DNA from: Peribacillus deserti
GTDB taxonomy: Bacteria > Bacillota > Bacilli > Bacillales > DSM-1321
Direction: 5' to 3'
DNA length: 64,000 bases
NCBI RefSeq assembly: GCF_016909175.1
Contig: NZ_JAFBFI010000002.1
Span: 62,001-126,000 of the forward strand
The notes below the pieces were generated by a model. That model worked only from the letters and a program-made list of their open reading frames with translations. It was not told the DNA's origin and made no database searches. The position numbers and the translations under genes were made by a program. Shown here in pieces: positions 17,393 to 25,493 of the stretch (position 1 is its first letter; each line of letters opens with the position of its first letter).

Positions 17393-18172
17393 ATGTTCAT
17401 GCTTGAAGCTAATAATGTTAGTAAAATTTATTGCAATTCAAAAGGTGCAATGGAAACAAAAGCTCTAAAAGGTATCGATATCAAGGTTGAAAAAGGGGAA
17501 TTCGTAGGGGTTATGGGCCCATCGGGAAGCGGAAAAACAACTCTTCTAAATGTGATTGCCACAATAGACAGGATGACTTCAGGCGAAATATACATTAATG
17601 GGTCACAGCCGCATGAGTTAAAAAAGCGGGAGCTTGCTAAATTTCGCCGAACAGAGTTAGGGTTTGTTTTTCAAAATTTCAACCTGCTCGACACCCTGAC
17701 AATAGGCGAAAACATGCTGCTTCCCCTTACACTTGAAGGCATTCCAGTAAATGTAATGAAGCATAAGCAGAGGGAAATCGCTCAAATTCTTGGTATTACA
17801 GACATCCTCGAAAAACGTACCTATGAGGTTTCAGGCGGCCAGGCACAGCGTGCAGCTATAGGGAGAGCCATCATTCATTCTCCTTCCATTGTATTGGCTG
17901 ACGAACCGACAGGGAATTTAGACTCGAAATCTTCTCAGACCGTCATGGAGACTCTCCAGAAAATCAATCATGAAAAGCAGGCAACCATCATGATGGTAAC
18001 TCATGATCCGTTTGCGGCAAGCTACTGTGACAGAGTCATTTTTATAACAGATGGAGAGCTTTATAACCAAATATACAAAGGCGACAATCGTTCTGCTTTT
18101 TATCAGGAAATTATCAACGTTTTGTCCATGTTAGGGGGAAGTACACATGACTTTTCTGCAATTCGCCCTTAA
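17393..18172 (+). CDS. ABC transporter ATPase, BceA-like (MacB/LolD class)
   Basis: The 259-residue product has Walker A GPSGSGKT, Q-loop FVFQNFNLLDTLT, signature VSGGQAQRAAIGRAI, Walker B IVLADEPTGNLD and H-loop VTHD. It pairs with the long permease that follows to remove cell-wall antibiotics such as bacitracin-like peptides from their lipid targets (known for the family; substrate here unknown). The ATG at 17393 follows AAGGAAGGAG; the upstream in-frame ATG/TTG region has none. The gene end overlaps the permease start by 26 bp. Confidence 0.94.
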   Translation: MFMLEANNVSKIYCNSKGAMETKALKGIDIKVEKGEFVGVMGPSGSGKTTLLNVIATIDRMTSGEIYINGSQPHELKKRELAKFRRTELGFVFQNFNLLDTLTIGENMLLPLTLEGIPVNVMKHKQREIAQILGITDILEKRTYEVSGGQAQRAAIGRAIIHSPSIVLADEPTGNLDSKSSQTVMETLQKINHEKQATIMMVTHDPFAASYCDRVIFITDGELYNQIYKGDNRSAFYQEIINVLSMLGGSTHDFSAIRP

Positions 18173-20021
18173 CAACATAAAACGAAATGCTAGATCTTAT
18201 GCGGCCTATATGCTCTCGAGCAGCTTTTCTGTGATGATTTTCTTTTCCTTCGCAATGTTTATCTTTCATCCGGATGTCGAAAAAGGATATATGGTCCAGA
18301 CAGCAAAAAGCGGTATGCTTGTGGCTGAATATATCATTTTCTTTTTCTCTTTTTTCTTTATTTTTTATTCGATCAGCACATTTTTAAAAATGAGGAATAA
18401 AGAGTTTGGGGTTTTAATGATCCACGGCATGAGTAAAAGACAATTAAATTCCCTGATTTTCACGGAAAATGTGCTGATCGGGCTGTTCTCCATATTAGTC
18501 GGAATAGGCGTAGGGCTGATATTCGGTAAATTGTTCTTCATGCTGTCCGGTTATGCAATGGGGCTCAAAAGCCTTTCCATGTATATACCCTGGACTGCCA
18601 TGATTCTTACCATAGCGGCGTTTATGATTATGTTTGTAATTGTCTCTTTTATGACTGTGCTCTTTGTAAAAAGCAGTGAAGTCATCGGGCTGTTAAAAGG
18701 AAGTCAAAAGCCAAAACCCGAACCTAAGGCTTCTTTGAAGCTGTCAATATTGTCTGCGATGACTATTGGGGCGGGCTACTATATGGCTGCTATCGCAACT
18801 ATGCGTACGGTTGCTATTTTCATGCTGCCGGTTGCTTTTATAGTCATTGTCGGAACCTATTTTTTATTTTCTCAATTAAGTGTGTATCTGTTAAAAATGC
18901 TGAAGAAAAACACCTCTTTTTATTATAAAAGAACAAATATGATCACTCTATCTTCACTGGTGTATCGGATGAAAGACAACGCGAGAATGTTTTTTGGAGT
19001 TACCATTGTAACAACTGTAGCGTTTTGTGCAGTGGGAACAGTCGTTTCCTTTACTGGAACAAAAAAAATCGAAGTTCTTAATGCATTTCCATTTGCTTTT
19101 CAGTTAACGGAATACGAGGGCAGTGATCAAAAGCAAAAGTTCGAGAGTGATCTAGATAAGGAAAACGTTACTTATAATAAAGTGGAAACTGAAACAAAGA
19201 TCTTACCTGTAACAGGAGCCTCCAAAAAACAGGCAGGATTTATAAAAGAGAGTATCTACAACAAGGCGGCCAAAGCCGTTGGCTATAAGACGGTAAGCTT
19301 GAAGAAAGGGGAGTCGGCCTGGATCCAATCATCATACGAAGCCACACTGGATAAAAAGCTGCCTAAAAGCATTTCTATAGAAAACGGCCAAACTTTTACC
19401 TTGAAAAAGCCTATAGATAAAAGTGTTTACACACAAAATGTTTCAGCCTCTTATTCGAATTATGTTATACCAGACTCGGATTACTCCCGTTTGACAACCA
19501 ATCAAACAAATTCTATTACTGGCTATATCGTAAAAGACTGGGAACAAACGGACTCCATTAATGAAGAAAAATACAATAAAAAGGGAAAAGTTGAACTAAT
19601 ATCCCGGGCTGAAGTTTTTCATATGGTTAAACAGATGTACAACATCATGCTGTTTGTAGGGTTATTTATCGGAGTGGTATTTTACCTGTCCTCTGTAAGC
19701 TTCCTTTATTTCCGGCTGTTTTCCGATTTAGAAGGAGACAGGAAATTTTACGATGCCGTTTCAAAAATTGGCCTGACAGACAAGGAAATCAAAAAAGTCA
19801 GCAGCTTCCAGATTGGATTACTATTCTTTGTCCCATTCGTCGTCGCTGCCATCCACACATCCGTAGCCTACACGGCCCTGCAGGAATTCTTCCAGGCATC
19901 CATACTCGGCCCATCCATGCTCGTCATCGGCTGCTTCTTTGGCGTACACACTCTGTATTTCCTCATCATTAGAAGCCGATACCTGGCCCAGCTGCGTGGA
20001 CTGTCCACATTTCCCGAGTAG
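18147..20021 (+). CDS. BceB-like FtsX-domain permease
   Basis: The 624-residue product has about ten membrane helices: one, then three, then two, then four, with a large extracellular domain (about residues 305-490) between helices 7 and 8. FtsX domains lie at both ends; an N-terminal TFLQFALNNIKRN and a late RLFSDLEGDRKFYDAVSKIGL are typical. In this family the big loop determines substrate and the protein also signals to the kinase. It completes the resistance module starting at 15526. Confidence 0.93.
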   Translation: MTFLQFALNNIKRNARSYAAYMLSSSFSVMIFFSFAMFIFHPDVEKGYMVQTAKSGMLVAEYIIFFFSFFFIFYSISTFLKMRNKEFGVLMIHGMSKRQLNSLIFTENVLIGLFSILVGIGVGLIFGKLFFMLSGYAMGLKSLSMYIPWTAMILTIAAFMIMFVIVSFMTVLFVKSSEVIGLLKGSQKPKPEPKASLKLSILSAMTIGAGYYMAAIATMRTVAIFMLPVAFIVIVGTYFLFSQLSVYLLKMLKKNTSFYYKRTNMITLSSLVYRMKDNARMFFGVTIVTTVAFCAVGTVVSFTGTKKIEVLNAFPFAFQLTEYEGSDQKQKFESDLDKENVTYNKVETETKILPVTGASKKQAGFIKESIYNKAAKAVGYKTVSLKKGESAWIQSSYEATLDKKLPKSISIENGQTFTLKKPIDKSVYTQNVSASYSNYVIPDSDYSRLTTNQTNSITGYIVKDWEQTDSINEEKYNKKGKVELISRAEVFHMVKQMYNIMLFVGLFIGVVFYLSSVSFLYFRLFSDLEGDRKFYDAVSKIGLTDKEIKKVSSFQIGLLFFVPFVVAAIHTSVAYTALQEFFQASILGPSMLVIGCFFGVHTLYFLIIRSRYLAQLRGLSTFPE

Positions 20022-20093
20022 AAATCACCAGTCTGCAGGGACAGACGTTTTTCCCGAGTTTCAAGCAGGAGGGGCACACTCATTAGTGATAGG

Positions 20094-20124
20094 AAAAGAG
20101 CTGGCTCAATGGGCCAGCTCTTTT
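20094..20124. terminator. bidirectional intrinsic terminator
   Basis: Stem AAAAGAGCTGGC / GCCAGCTCTTTT with a 6-nt loop. It lies between the convergent permease gene and the small gene at 20131-20283. Confidence 0.85.
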
Positions 20125-20130
20125 ACATTC

Positions 20131-20283
20131 CTATTTCCTTAAGTTTTCCTGATCTTTCATTCTGTGCTGCTCATCGGGTACTCTCCCGGCATCTCCCGAA
20201 GGAGCCTGAGCATTATTGCCATAATCCTGGTACTTTCTTTCTGCTTCCATTAAGGACTTTTTCTGCTTTTCTTGTTCTTTCAT
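20131..20283 (-). CDS. small hydrophilic protein, 50 residues
   Basis: A charged, Gln/Lys/Glu-rich peptide (MKEQEKQKKSLMEAERKYQD at the start) with no membrane segment. The ATG is preceded by AAGGAGGGTCC, and the bidirectional terminator at 20094-20124 ends it. Its composition suggests a disordered or helical small spore or stress protein, but I do not recognise it. Confidence 0.65.
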   Translation of the reverse strand: MKEQEKQKKSLMEAERKYQDYGNNAQAPSGDAGRVPDEQHRMKDQENLRK

Positions 20284-20459
20284 GGTGGACCCTCCTTAAA
20301 TGTGTTTGGATTCCTTTTTCCTTTCTGTACCCTATAAAACAACATATGTAGCAGCCGGTCCCGTTTCCTATAATCGATGAAGGAGTTTTGCCTTTATCTG
20401 GCGAAATAGGAGGGAAGCTTCGATAGAATCTGCATAAGATATAAAAAGGGGGAGAGTCA

Positions 20460-20630
20460 ATGACAATCCTGGGTTATTGTTTCTGGTCTGCCGTGATCAT
20501 TATCGGGGGAACTGGTTACTGGATGGAGCGCAAATATAAAACAAAGGCACCAGAAAAAACGGAATTCCAAGTTCAGCAGGAGGAAATCATAAATCGTCAT
20601 TCACAATATAATTCCTTTGGCGGTGACTGA
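20460..20630 (+). CDS. small single-pass membrane protein, 56 residues
   Basis: AAAGGGGGAGAG precedes the ATG. One membrane helix (about residues 4-22, ending at a Trp) is followed by a basic, then Gln/Glu-rich cytoplasmic tail. Function unknown. It is the last host gene before the tRNA-Arg locus. Confidence 0.65.
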   Translation: MTILGYCFWSAVIIIGGTGYWMERKYKTKAPEKTEFQVQQEEIINRHSQYNSFGGD

Positions 20631-20664
20631 AGAAGTTTTATTAAATTTTATTCAATCAACTTTG

Positions 20665-20693
20665 TTGACCATTCCAGAGTATTCTAATATAAT
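20665..20693 (+). promoter_or_regulatory. sigma-A promoter of tRNA-Arg(CCT)
   Basis: TTGACC (20665-20670), a 17-bp spacer, then a perfect TATAAT (20688-20693). It ends 19 bp before the tRNA, in host DNA, so it still drives the left tRNA copy. Confidence 0.8.
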
Positions 20694-20710
20694 AAGATTC
20701 TAATGAAAAA

Positions 20711-20789
20711 TTGTTCCAGTAGCTCAGCAGGATAGAGCGACAGCCTCCTAAGCTGTAGGTCGTGAGTTCGAATCTCTCCTGGAACGTTA
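20711..20789 (+). repeat. attL: left 79-bp direct repeat containing the whole tRNA-Arg gene
   Basis: Identical to 33842-33920, 13,131 bp apart. It runs from TTG before the tRNA through TTA after it. Flanking bases differ at both ends, which defines the limits. Such repeats mark integration by the tyrosine recombinase encoded next to it. Confidence 0.9.
20713..20786 (+). tRNA. tRNA-Arg (anticodon CCT), left copy
   Basis: A full cloverleaf: acceptor stem GTTCCAG / CTGGAAC with discriminator G, anticodon stem ACAGC / GCTGT around the loop CTCCTAA (anticodon CCT at 20747-20749), and a T loop TTCGAAT. CCA is not encoded. It reads AGG codons. A near-consensus host promoter lies upstream, so this copy is probably the expressed one. 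Confidence 0.97.
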
Positions 20790-20804
20790 ACTTTTATACA
20801 GTCT

Positions 20805-20841
20805 AACCCTTGATATGACAAGGTTTTGGACAGATAAGGGA
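20805..20841 (+). repeat. left arm-type repeat near attL
   Basis: AACCCTTGATATG, about 14 less conserved bases, then GATAAGGGA. The same pattern in the same orientation recurs at 33799-33834 by the right tRNA. Candidate integrase arm-binding site. The outer parts (CCCTT / AAGGG) are also inverted relative to each other. Confidence 0.6.
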
Positions 20842-20887
20842 TGCTAACACAGATTATAACACTGTGGGAGTATCCCTTTTTTTATCC
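20836..20887 (+). terminator. strong intrinsic terminator between tRNA-Arg and the integrase gene
   Basis: Fifteen of 17 positions pair (AAGGGATGCT...CACAG with CTGTG...AGTATCCCTT) around a 9-nt loop, followed by eight T. It is element DNA, ends the tRNA transcript that lost its own terminator, and overlaps the left arm repeat. Confidence 0.85.
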
Positions 20888-20936
20888 CTACATTGTTCTG
20901 CTACCTCCTTTACCTAACATTATTGGAGGAGAAAGT

Positions 20937-21956
20937 ATGACAAAGAAGAATAGTATTTTTGAAGTTAAGGCAGACATTTCCCTTTTTAAACAAGGATCAG
21001 CCAAAGTTGGTATACAGGAAAAGCTCTTAGATACATCATCATCTACAACAGCATCAGCCAATGAGAAAGATGGCAGAGACTTAGACAGTATAATGGAAAT
21101 CATTATACAGCAGATGAAAGTTAGTGGTTATAGAGAAAGAACTATTACAGACTATCTCACTTATATGGCTCATTTTAGGAAGGCTACACATGTAGAATAC
21201 CTTGAGGATATTACAACAGATACCATTTATCTTTGGCTTGGTTCTATGAATGTGTCTAACCAGACCAAACTTACAAGGTTAAAATGTCTAAAGGCTATTC
21301 TAGGCAGATGTTTTAATAATGGATGGTTTAGCTCTAAGTTTTGGCATGGCATTAACATTAAAGTAGATAAACAGGTTAAAAAAGGTGCAAAGAAAGATGA
21401 TATAATGGTTTTATTGTCTTTGTTAGACCTAAATACCTTTATTGGATTAAGAGATGCTGTGGCAGTTTTTACTCTTTATAAAACAGGAGTAAGAATCAAT
21501 ACACTTGGGCAACTCCAAGAGAGACACATTGACTTTGAGAATAAATTACTTTGTATGGATGGGACAATTTTAAAAAACCATAAAATTTTAAAGTTACCCC
21601 TTGATGATGAATTACTGCATTTGTTGAGGGTTCTTATCAATCAGAACAACAAAATTAGATCATACTATGGTGAACAAAACTCTTATTTATTCATTGGTTA
21701 CAAAGGAACATCCCTTAATACAAAGTCTACAAATAATGCTATCTCAAAGCAGTTAAACAAATATGCTAAAAAGTATGGCTTAAATAACATTAATCCCCAT
21801 GCACTTAGAAGGGGCTATGCAAAGAGCTTGTTAGACAAAGGAGCTAACCTTGCATTAATTTCTAAAGCTCTAGGACATTCAAATTTAGCTGTAACAACTC
21901 AGTATCTAGATTTAGATGTTGAGGAAGTTGCAGATAATTTAAGGGATTTTTTATAA
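20937..21956 (+). CDS. int: tyrosine recombinase / integrase of the element
   Basis: The 339-residue product has a SAM-like N-terminal DNA-binding domain (about 60-140) and a C-terminal catalytic domain. All catalytic residues are visible: Arg186 in TGVRINTL, His288 and Arg291 in PHALRRGYA, His314 in LGHSNLAVT and Tyr323 in TTQYLDLD. It should recombine the tRNA-Arg(CCT) site 150 bp upstream. The ATG at 20937 follows TTGGAGGAGAAAGT; the frame is open back to 20841 but that ATG lies in the terminator hairpin. There is no CpG in the gene, so all Arg codons are AGA/AGG. No clear excisionase gene is seen. Confidence 0.95.
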   Translation: MTKKNSIFEVKADISLFKQGSAKVGIQEKLLDTSSSTTASANEKDGRDLDSIMEIIIQQMKVSGYRERTITDYLTYMAHFRKATHVEYLEDITTDTIYLWLGSMNVSNQTKLTRLKCLKAILGRCFNNGWFSSKFWHGINIKVDKQVKKGAKKDDIMVLLSLLDLNTFIGLRDAVAVFTLYKTGVRINTLGQLQERHIDFENKLLCMDGTILKNHKILKLPLDDELLHLLRVLINQNNKIRSYYGEQNSYLFIGYKGTSLNTKSTNNAISKQLNKYAKKYGLNNINPHALRRGYAKSLLDKGANLALISKALGHSNLAVTTQYLDLDVEEVADNLRDFL

Positions 21957-21963
21957 GGTATCT

Positions 21964-21995
21964 TCCTCCTGCTATTTTGGCAGGGGGATTTTGTT
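21964..21995 (+). terminator. intrinsic terminator after int
   Basis: Stem TCCTCCTGC / GCAGGGGGA with one G-T pair, followed by TTTTGTTT. Confidence 0.7.
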
Positions 21996-22214
21996 TATTA
22001 TATTCTTAGATACCACTACAGGTAAAAACCAATAAGTTACTGTAAGAGACTAACATTTAGTGACTTTTTTTCTTCACACTTGTTCAACTGTTATAGTAAT
22101 CTATTTTGTGATAATATTTACATATTATGCTAATATTTCACTTTGAAACAAATTTGGTTTTTGTCTGAGGTTTCAAAGTAACCTATATGTTTTTTCACTC
22201 TTGGAGGTAAGTCC

Positions 22215-22916
22215 ATGCTGCTAAGTAATAATGATATAAAAAGAGAAATAATTAAAACTAAAAACATTAGTATTCACCCTTTAATTGTGGAGAATATTAA
22301 AGGCAGTTCTATTAATCTAACTGCTAGTCCCCATGCTTGGGATATTAAGACTAAAGAATCTGTTGTCAATGATAAAAAGAAAAAAATTACTATTAAAGCT
22401 AACTCCACTGTATCTATATTTACCCAGGAAGCACTGTGGGTATCAAGAAGAATAGGAGGTACATATCATCCTAGAGTTTCTATGGTAGCTAAAGGGTTAA
22501 GTAATATTTCAACTACTTTAGACCCTCAATGGTATGGACTCTCTCTTGTGACTGTAAGTAATACTACAGATCAGGATATAGTGATAAGAGTAGGTGAAGC
22601 TTTTGTTTCTGTTATGTTGTATTACTTGAATACTCCTGCTACCAAAGGGATAATAGATAATCAGGCTAGTAGACCAGATTTATATAGCAAATTTAATCTT
22701 ACTGATGATGATGAGGAGTTTCTAGCTCTACAATGGCATAGAAATTTTCATGGTATTCTTGAAAAGATGAAGAAATCTGAGAGTTACCAGTATCTTTTAA
22801 AGGATAAAACCAGATTTAGAAGAAGTTTATTTACTTTACTAGGGCATCCATTAATAAGTGGCAGCATTGGTGGTGTTATAGCTGGTGCAATAATTTATTA
22901 CCTAAAGATGAATTGA
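22215..22916 (+). CDS. membrane-anchored dCTP deaminase/dUTPase-fold protein
   Basis: In the 233-residue product, residues about 73-137 match the core of dCTP deaminase-like proteins: VSRRIGGTYHPRVSM, then KGLSNISTTLDPQWYG, then a strand-turn-strand ending IVIRVGEAF. The last 20 residues form a membrane helix (GGVIAGAIIYYL). Relative to bacterial Dcd, the position of the catalytic Glu (in VLEFYN) appears to be Thr113 here, so it may bind nucleotides without deaminating. Known relatives act in nucleotide metabolism, in phage defence by depleting dCTP, or as derepressors for satellites. It sits between the integrase and Shedu. The start follows CTTGGAGGTAAG. Confidence 0.65.
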   Translation: MLLSNNDIKREIIKTKNISIHPLIVENIKGSSINLTASPHAWDIKTKESVVNDKKKKITIKANSTVSIFTQEALWVSRRIGGTYHPRVSMVAKGLSNISTTLDPQWYGLSLVTVSNTTDQDIVIRVGEAFVSVMLYYLNTPATKGIIDNQASRPDLYSKFNLTDDDEEFLALQWHRNFHGILEKMKKSESYQYLLKDKTRFRRSLFTLLGHPLISGSIGGVIAGAIIYYLKMN

Positions 22917-22968
22917 GTACAGTAGGCTAAGAAGTGGACTGCTAAATAATCAGGATTTTGAATAAAAG

Positions 22969-22998
22969 AAAGAGGAGAGAACATTTTGACTCTCTCCT
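22969..22998. terminator. bidirectional hairpin between convergent genes
   Basis: Stem AGGAGAGA / TCTCTCCT between the deaminase-fold gene and the Shedu gene, with T-rich sequence on the minus-strand side. Confidence 0.5.
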
Positions 22999-24113
22999 TA
23001 GTTTTCTGACAATAAATCAAGTAATAATTTTACCTTCTTAAACAGTTCATCAAATGTAATGATAGTTACATTCTTCATTTCTTTTCTATACCACTCAAAT
23101 GACTGCAATTTCTGTTCTTCCAAGTCATTCATTTTTCCTGCAATTACTACACACATGGGATTAAAAACCTTGAAATCCTCATCAGAACTTCCTCTTAAAG
23201 CAGTATATTCTCTTTGTAATGATTCCTTGTATCCTAGTACCTGAACAATTGCTCCAGTTAAATCACTGTGTATAGAGTAAATATTTTGCCTGTACTTACC
23301 AGAAAGTAAATCAGTGTTTGGTGTTTTAATCTCAATTAAAGCTACATCTTTTGATAAATCATTCTGAAACATGAAATCTACTACTTTTCCACCTTTATTG
23401 CCAATTCCCTTACCACCAACATAGGCTTTGTCTTCAAATAGTAACATGGGGCTGGCAAAAATTTGGCTTAACACCCATGCATTTTCACTAAATACCCTTT
23501 GCCAAAACTCTTCATCATTATTGTCTGAATTATCATGCCATACCTTTAATAATTTTCTAATGTTTGTAATTCCAATCAGGTTATTTAGTTGGTCTAATTC
23601 ATTTCCCTTAACTTCTAGTAATCTTGAAATTATATCCTCTGAATTTTTAGTATTAGCCATCCATTCAAATGTTTGCTTGACTAGTTCTTGTTTATTTTCA
23701 TCTAGCAGAGTTTCAAATAGACTGCTGTCTTTTTTGAACATTTCAATAACCTTTTGCAATTGGTTGTCAGTCTTAGTAAACATGCTCCATCCTGGAATTA
23801 TGCCATACTCTTTATGTATTTTGTAATAAACATCTGCCTCAGTCATTAGTTTGAGCATTTCATCTGATTTTAACTCTAGTTTAATTCCCTCATATGCTCT
23901 AAGAGAAGTAAGGTTAAAGTCTTTAAAATCTTCCCAATCATCATCTTTTTTCTTCTTTTGAAAAATAAAGCAACCATTTACTGGTGCATTTATATCTTTT
24001 TGATTGTTTACTATTTGTGGTCTAAATAATAATCTAGTTAAGTGATTTTCCCTCAAAATAATGTCAGTTCCCATTGCAGAATCCCTTGATGTTGAATTCA
24101 ATGAGATATTCAT
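22998..24113 (-). CDS. sduA: Shedu anti-phage defence nuclease SduA (DUF4263)
   Basis: The 371-residue product has an N-terminal half without clear motifs and a C-terminal DUF4263 PD-(D/E)xK nuclease domain (about 200-371). It reads EENAW-like FSENAWVLSQIFASP, then GGKVVDFMF (Asp246), VALIEIKTP (Glu261, Lys263) and DLTGAIVQVLGY (Gln291), the conserved Shedu core. Shedu is a single-gene system shown to protect B. subtilis against phages; it forms oligomers whose nuclease is activated on infection. The start at 24113 follows GGAGGGGATTGG on the minus strand; an upstream ATG at 24185 has no such site and would add a spurious hydrophobic leader. It is CpG-free. Confidence 0.9.
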   Translation of the reverse strand: MNISLNSTSRDSAMGTDIILRENHLTRLLFRPQIVNNQKDINAPVNGCFIFQKKKKDDDWEDFKDFNLTSLRAYEGIKLELKSDEMLKLMTEADVYYKIHKEYGIIPGWSMFTKTDNQLQKVIEMFKKDSSLFETLLDENKQELVKQTFEWMANTKNSEDIISRLLEVKGNELDQLNNLIGITNIRKLLKVWHDNSDNNDEEFWQRVFSENAWVLSQIFASPMLLFEDKAYVGGKGIGNKGGKVVDFMFQNDLSKDVALIEIKTPNTDLLSGKYRQNIYSIHSDLTGAIVQVLGYKESLQREYTALRGSSDEDFKVFNPMCVVIAGKMNDLEEQKLQSFEWYRKEMKNVTIITFDELFKKVKLLLDLLSEN

Positions 24114-24262
24114 CCAATCCCCTCCATTTACAAATATACTTAAATTGTACCATTTTACTAAAAACAAAATTACAAATAAATACAATTTTCAATTCAGCCC
24201 CTCCTTATAATAATAGTTTTATCATCATAATGTGGAAACAATAAGTGTACAAAGACAATGGT

Positions 24263-24361
24263 ATGATAACTAAGGAAGAACAGATGCTTATTTCTAGATA
24301 TCCTGATGATATACAGGAACAGCTTAAAAAGGTATTGCAAAAACAAAAGAAATGTCTATAA
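24263..24361 (+). CDS. possible 32-residue peptide
   Basis: A short frame (MITKEEQMLISRYPDDIQEQ, then LKKVLQKQKKCL) with amphipathic helix character, but without a clear ribosome-binding site. It lies in a stretch (24114-24626) of broken frames before the HicB remnant and could be the head of a decayed gene. Confidence 0.2.
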   Translation: MITKEEQMLISRYPDDIQEQLKKVLQKQKKCL

Positions 24362-24626
24362 CCTTTAGCTCTGATACATGGATTGGATATTTGGAGCAGG
24401 GATGATTAGAGATAAACTTTGGCAAGTCAGATAGTAAAAGTGATTGTAATAGGTAAGCTAAACACAGCTAAAATGGGTAGGCTTTTACTTGAGATGGCTG
24501 AAGGTATAGTAGAAAACCTCTTCAAGAAGAGCTAGAGCATGATGGTAGGTTAGAGAATTTTAAACAGTTTCCAAAGGGAACAAGGTTAAAAGCTAAGGTC
24601 AGATAGTTTAAAGGGGGGGGAATCAG

Positions 24627-24899
24627 ATGGCTCTATATAGTTTTTATTCACTTATTGAAAAAGCTGAGGATGGAGTTTATCTGTTACTTTTCCTGATCTG
24701 GAAAATTGCTTTACAGATGGTAGAACTTTTGAAGAGGCAGTAGAAATGGCTCAGGATGTTTTAGGTACAATGCTGAGCTTTGCTGAGGATCAGGAAGAAC
24801 AGATACCTATTCCAAGTAGGCAGATATAATTACTGTACCTGATGATGGTGCTAGTTTAGTACTACTATAGATACTGATAACTTTAGGGAGGCTGTATAA
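24627..24899 (+). pseudogene. HicB-type antitoxin remnant with frameshifts
   Basis: Reading across frames gives MALYSFYSLIEKAEDGVY, then (after a 1-base deletion near 24681) VTFPDLENCFTDGRTFEEA, then VEMAQDVLGTMLSFAEDQEE, and after further shifts near 24828 and 24866 ITVPDDGASLV and TIDTDNFREAV. This is the HicB partial RNase-H-fold antitoxin: start, VTFPDLPGC motif, and C-terminal strand. A poly-G ribosome-binding site precedes it. No intact HicA toxin is found next to it. The remnant is as CpG-free as the rest of the element, so decay happened under the same regime. Confidence 0.65.
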
Positions 24900-24956
24900 G
24901 CTTTCCTTTTTTTGTTGTATTATAGCATCAAGGGATATTTTGGAAGGATGATATAC

Positions 24957-25478
24957 ATGGAGTTTATGGAGATTGTAAAGGCTGATGCCTTTTGGGGGCT
25001 AGTTGGTGCTGTAATTGGGGGAGCTGTAAGTATTATAGCTACTGTGATGCAGATCAAAGCACAGAATAAAGCTCAAGAAAAGCAAAAGAGAGAGCAGCAT
25101 GATAAGACAATGACAATAATAGTTAGGTTTATTAAAAATGAGGTTAGACATAATTATGAGGTCTTAGAGGAAGTTAATAAAGAGTTTTTTCCTTTAGAGA
25201 TGATTAAGAATTTTACCTATGATGAGTTTATACAGGCTTTCAGGAGTCATTATATCAAGGAAAGATTTGAATTTGAAACTGACCACTATGATAAGTTTAA
25301 ATATGAGATTGCTTATATGGAGAACAGATTTGCTAATGAAATCATTGATTTTTATGACATGTTTGAGATGATAAGGTCTGAGGACTACAGGGAATGGTCA
25401 AAGGAACAATTTGAAAATTTTAAAGAAACCTTAGTGGACTTAAATTTCTTTATTCATTCAGATTATGACCATTGGTAA
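24957..25478 (+). CDS. membrane-anchored protein of unknown function
   Basis: The 173-residue product has one N-terminal membrane helix (about 11-30; FWGLVGAVIGGAVSIIATV), then a basic coiled-coil-like helix (about 31-55) and a helical cytoplasmic domain rich in aromatic and acidic residues (ending HSDYDHW). The ATG at 24957 follows GGAAGG at good distance; earlier in-frame ATGs at 24912 and 24948 lack it. The one-helix-plus-cytoplasmic-domain layout recurs in phage-defence effectors and in superinfection-exclusion proteins, but that is only a suggestion. Confidence 0.65.
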   Translation: MEFMEIVKADAFWGLVGAVIGGAVSIIATVMQIKAQNKAQEKQKREQHDKTMTIIVRFIKNEVRHNYEVLEEVNKEFFPLEMIKNFTYDEFIQAFRSHYIKERFEFETDHYDKFKYEIAYMENRFANEIIDFYDMFEMIRSEDYREWSKEQFENFKETLVDLNFFIHSDYDHW

Positions 25479-25493
25479 GAGGCATTGACAGTA

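Noticed and set aside
20841-20936. N-terminal extension of the integrase
   Set aside because: It begins inside a strong terminator hairpin; the site TTGGAGGAG directly before 20937 marks the true start.
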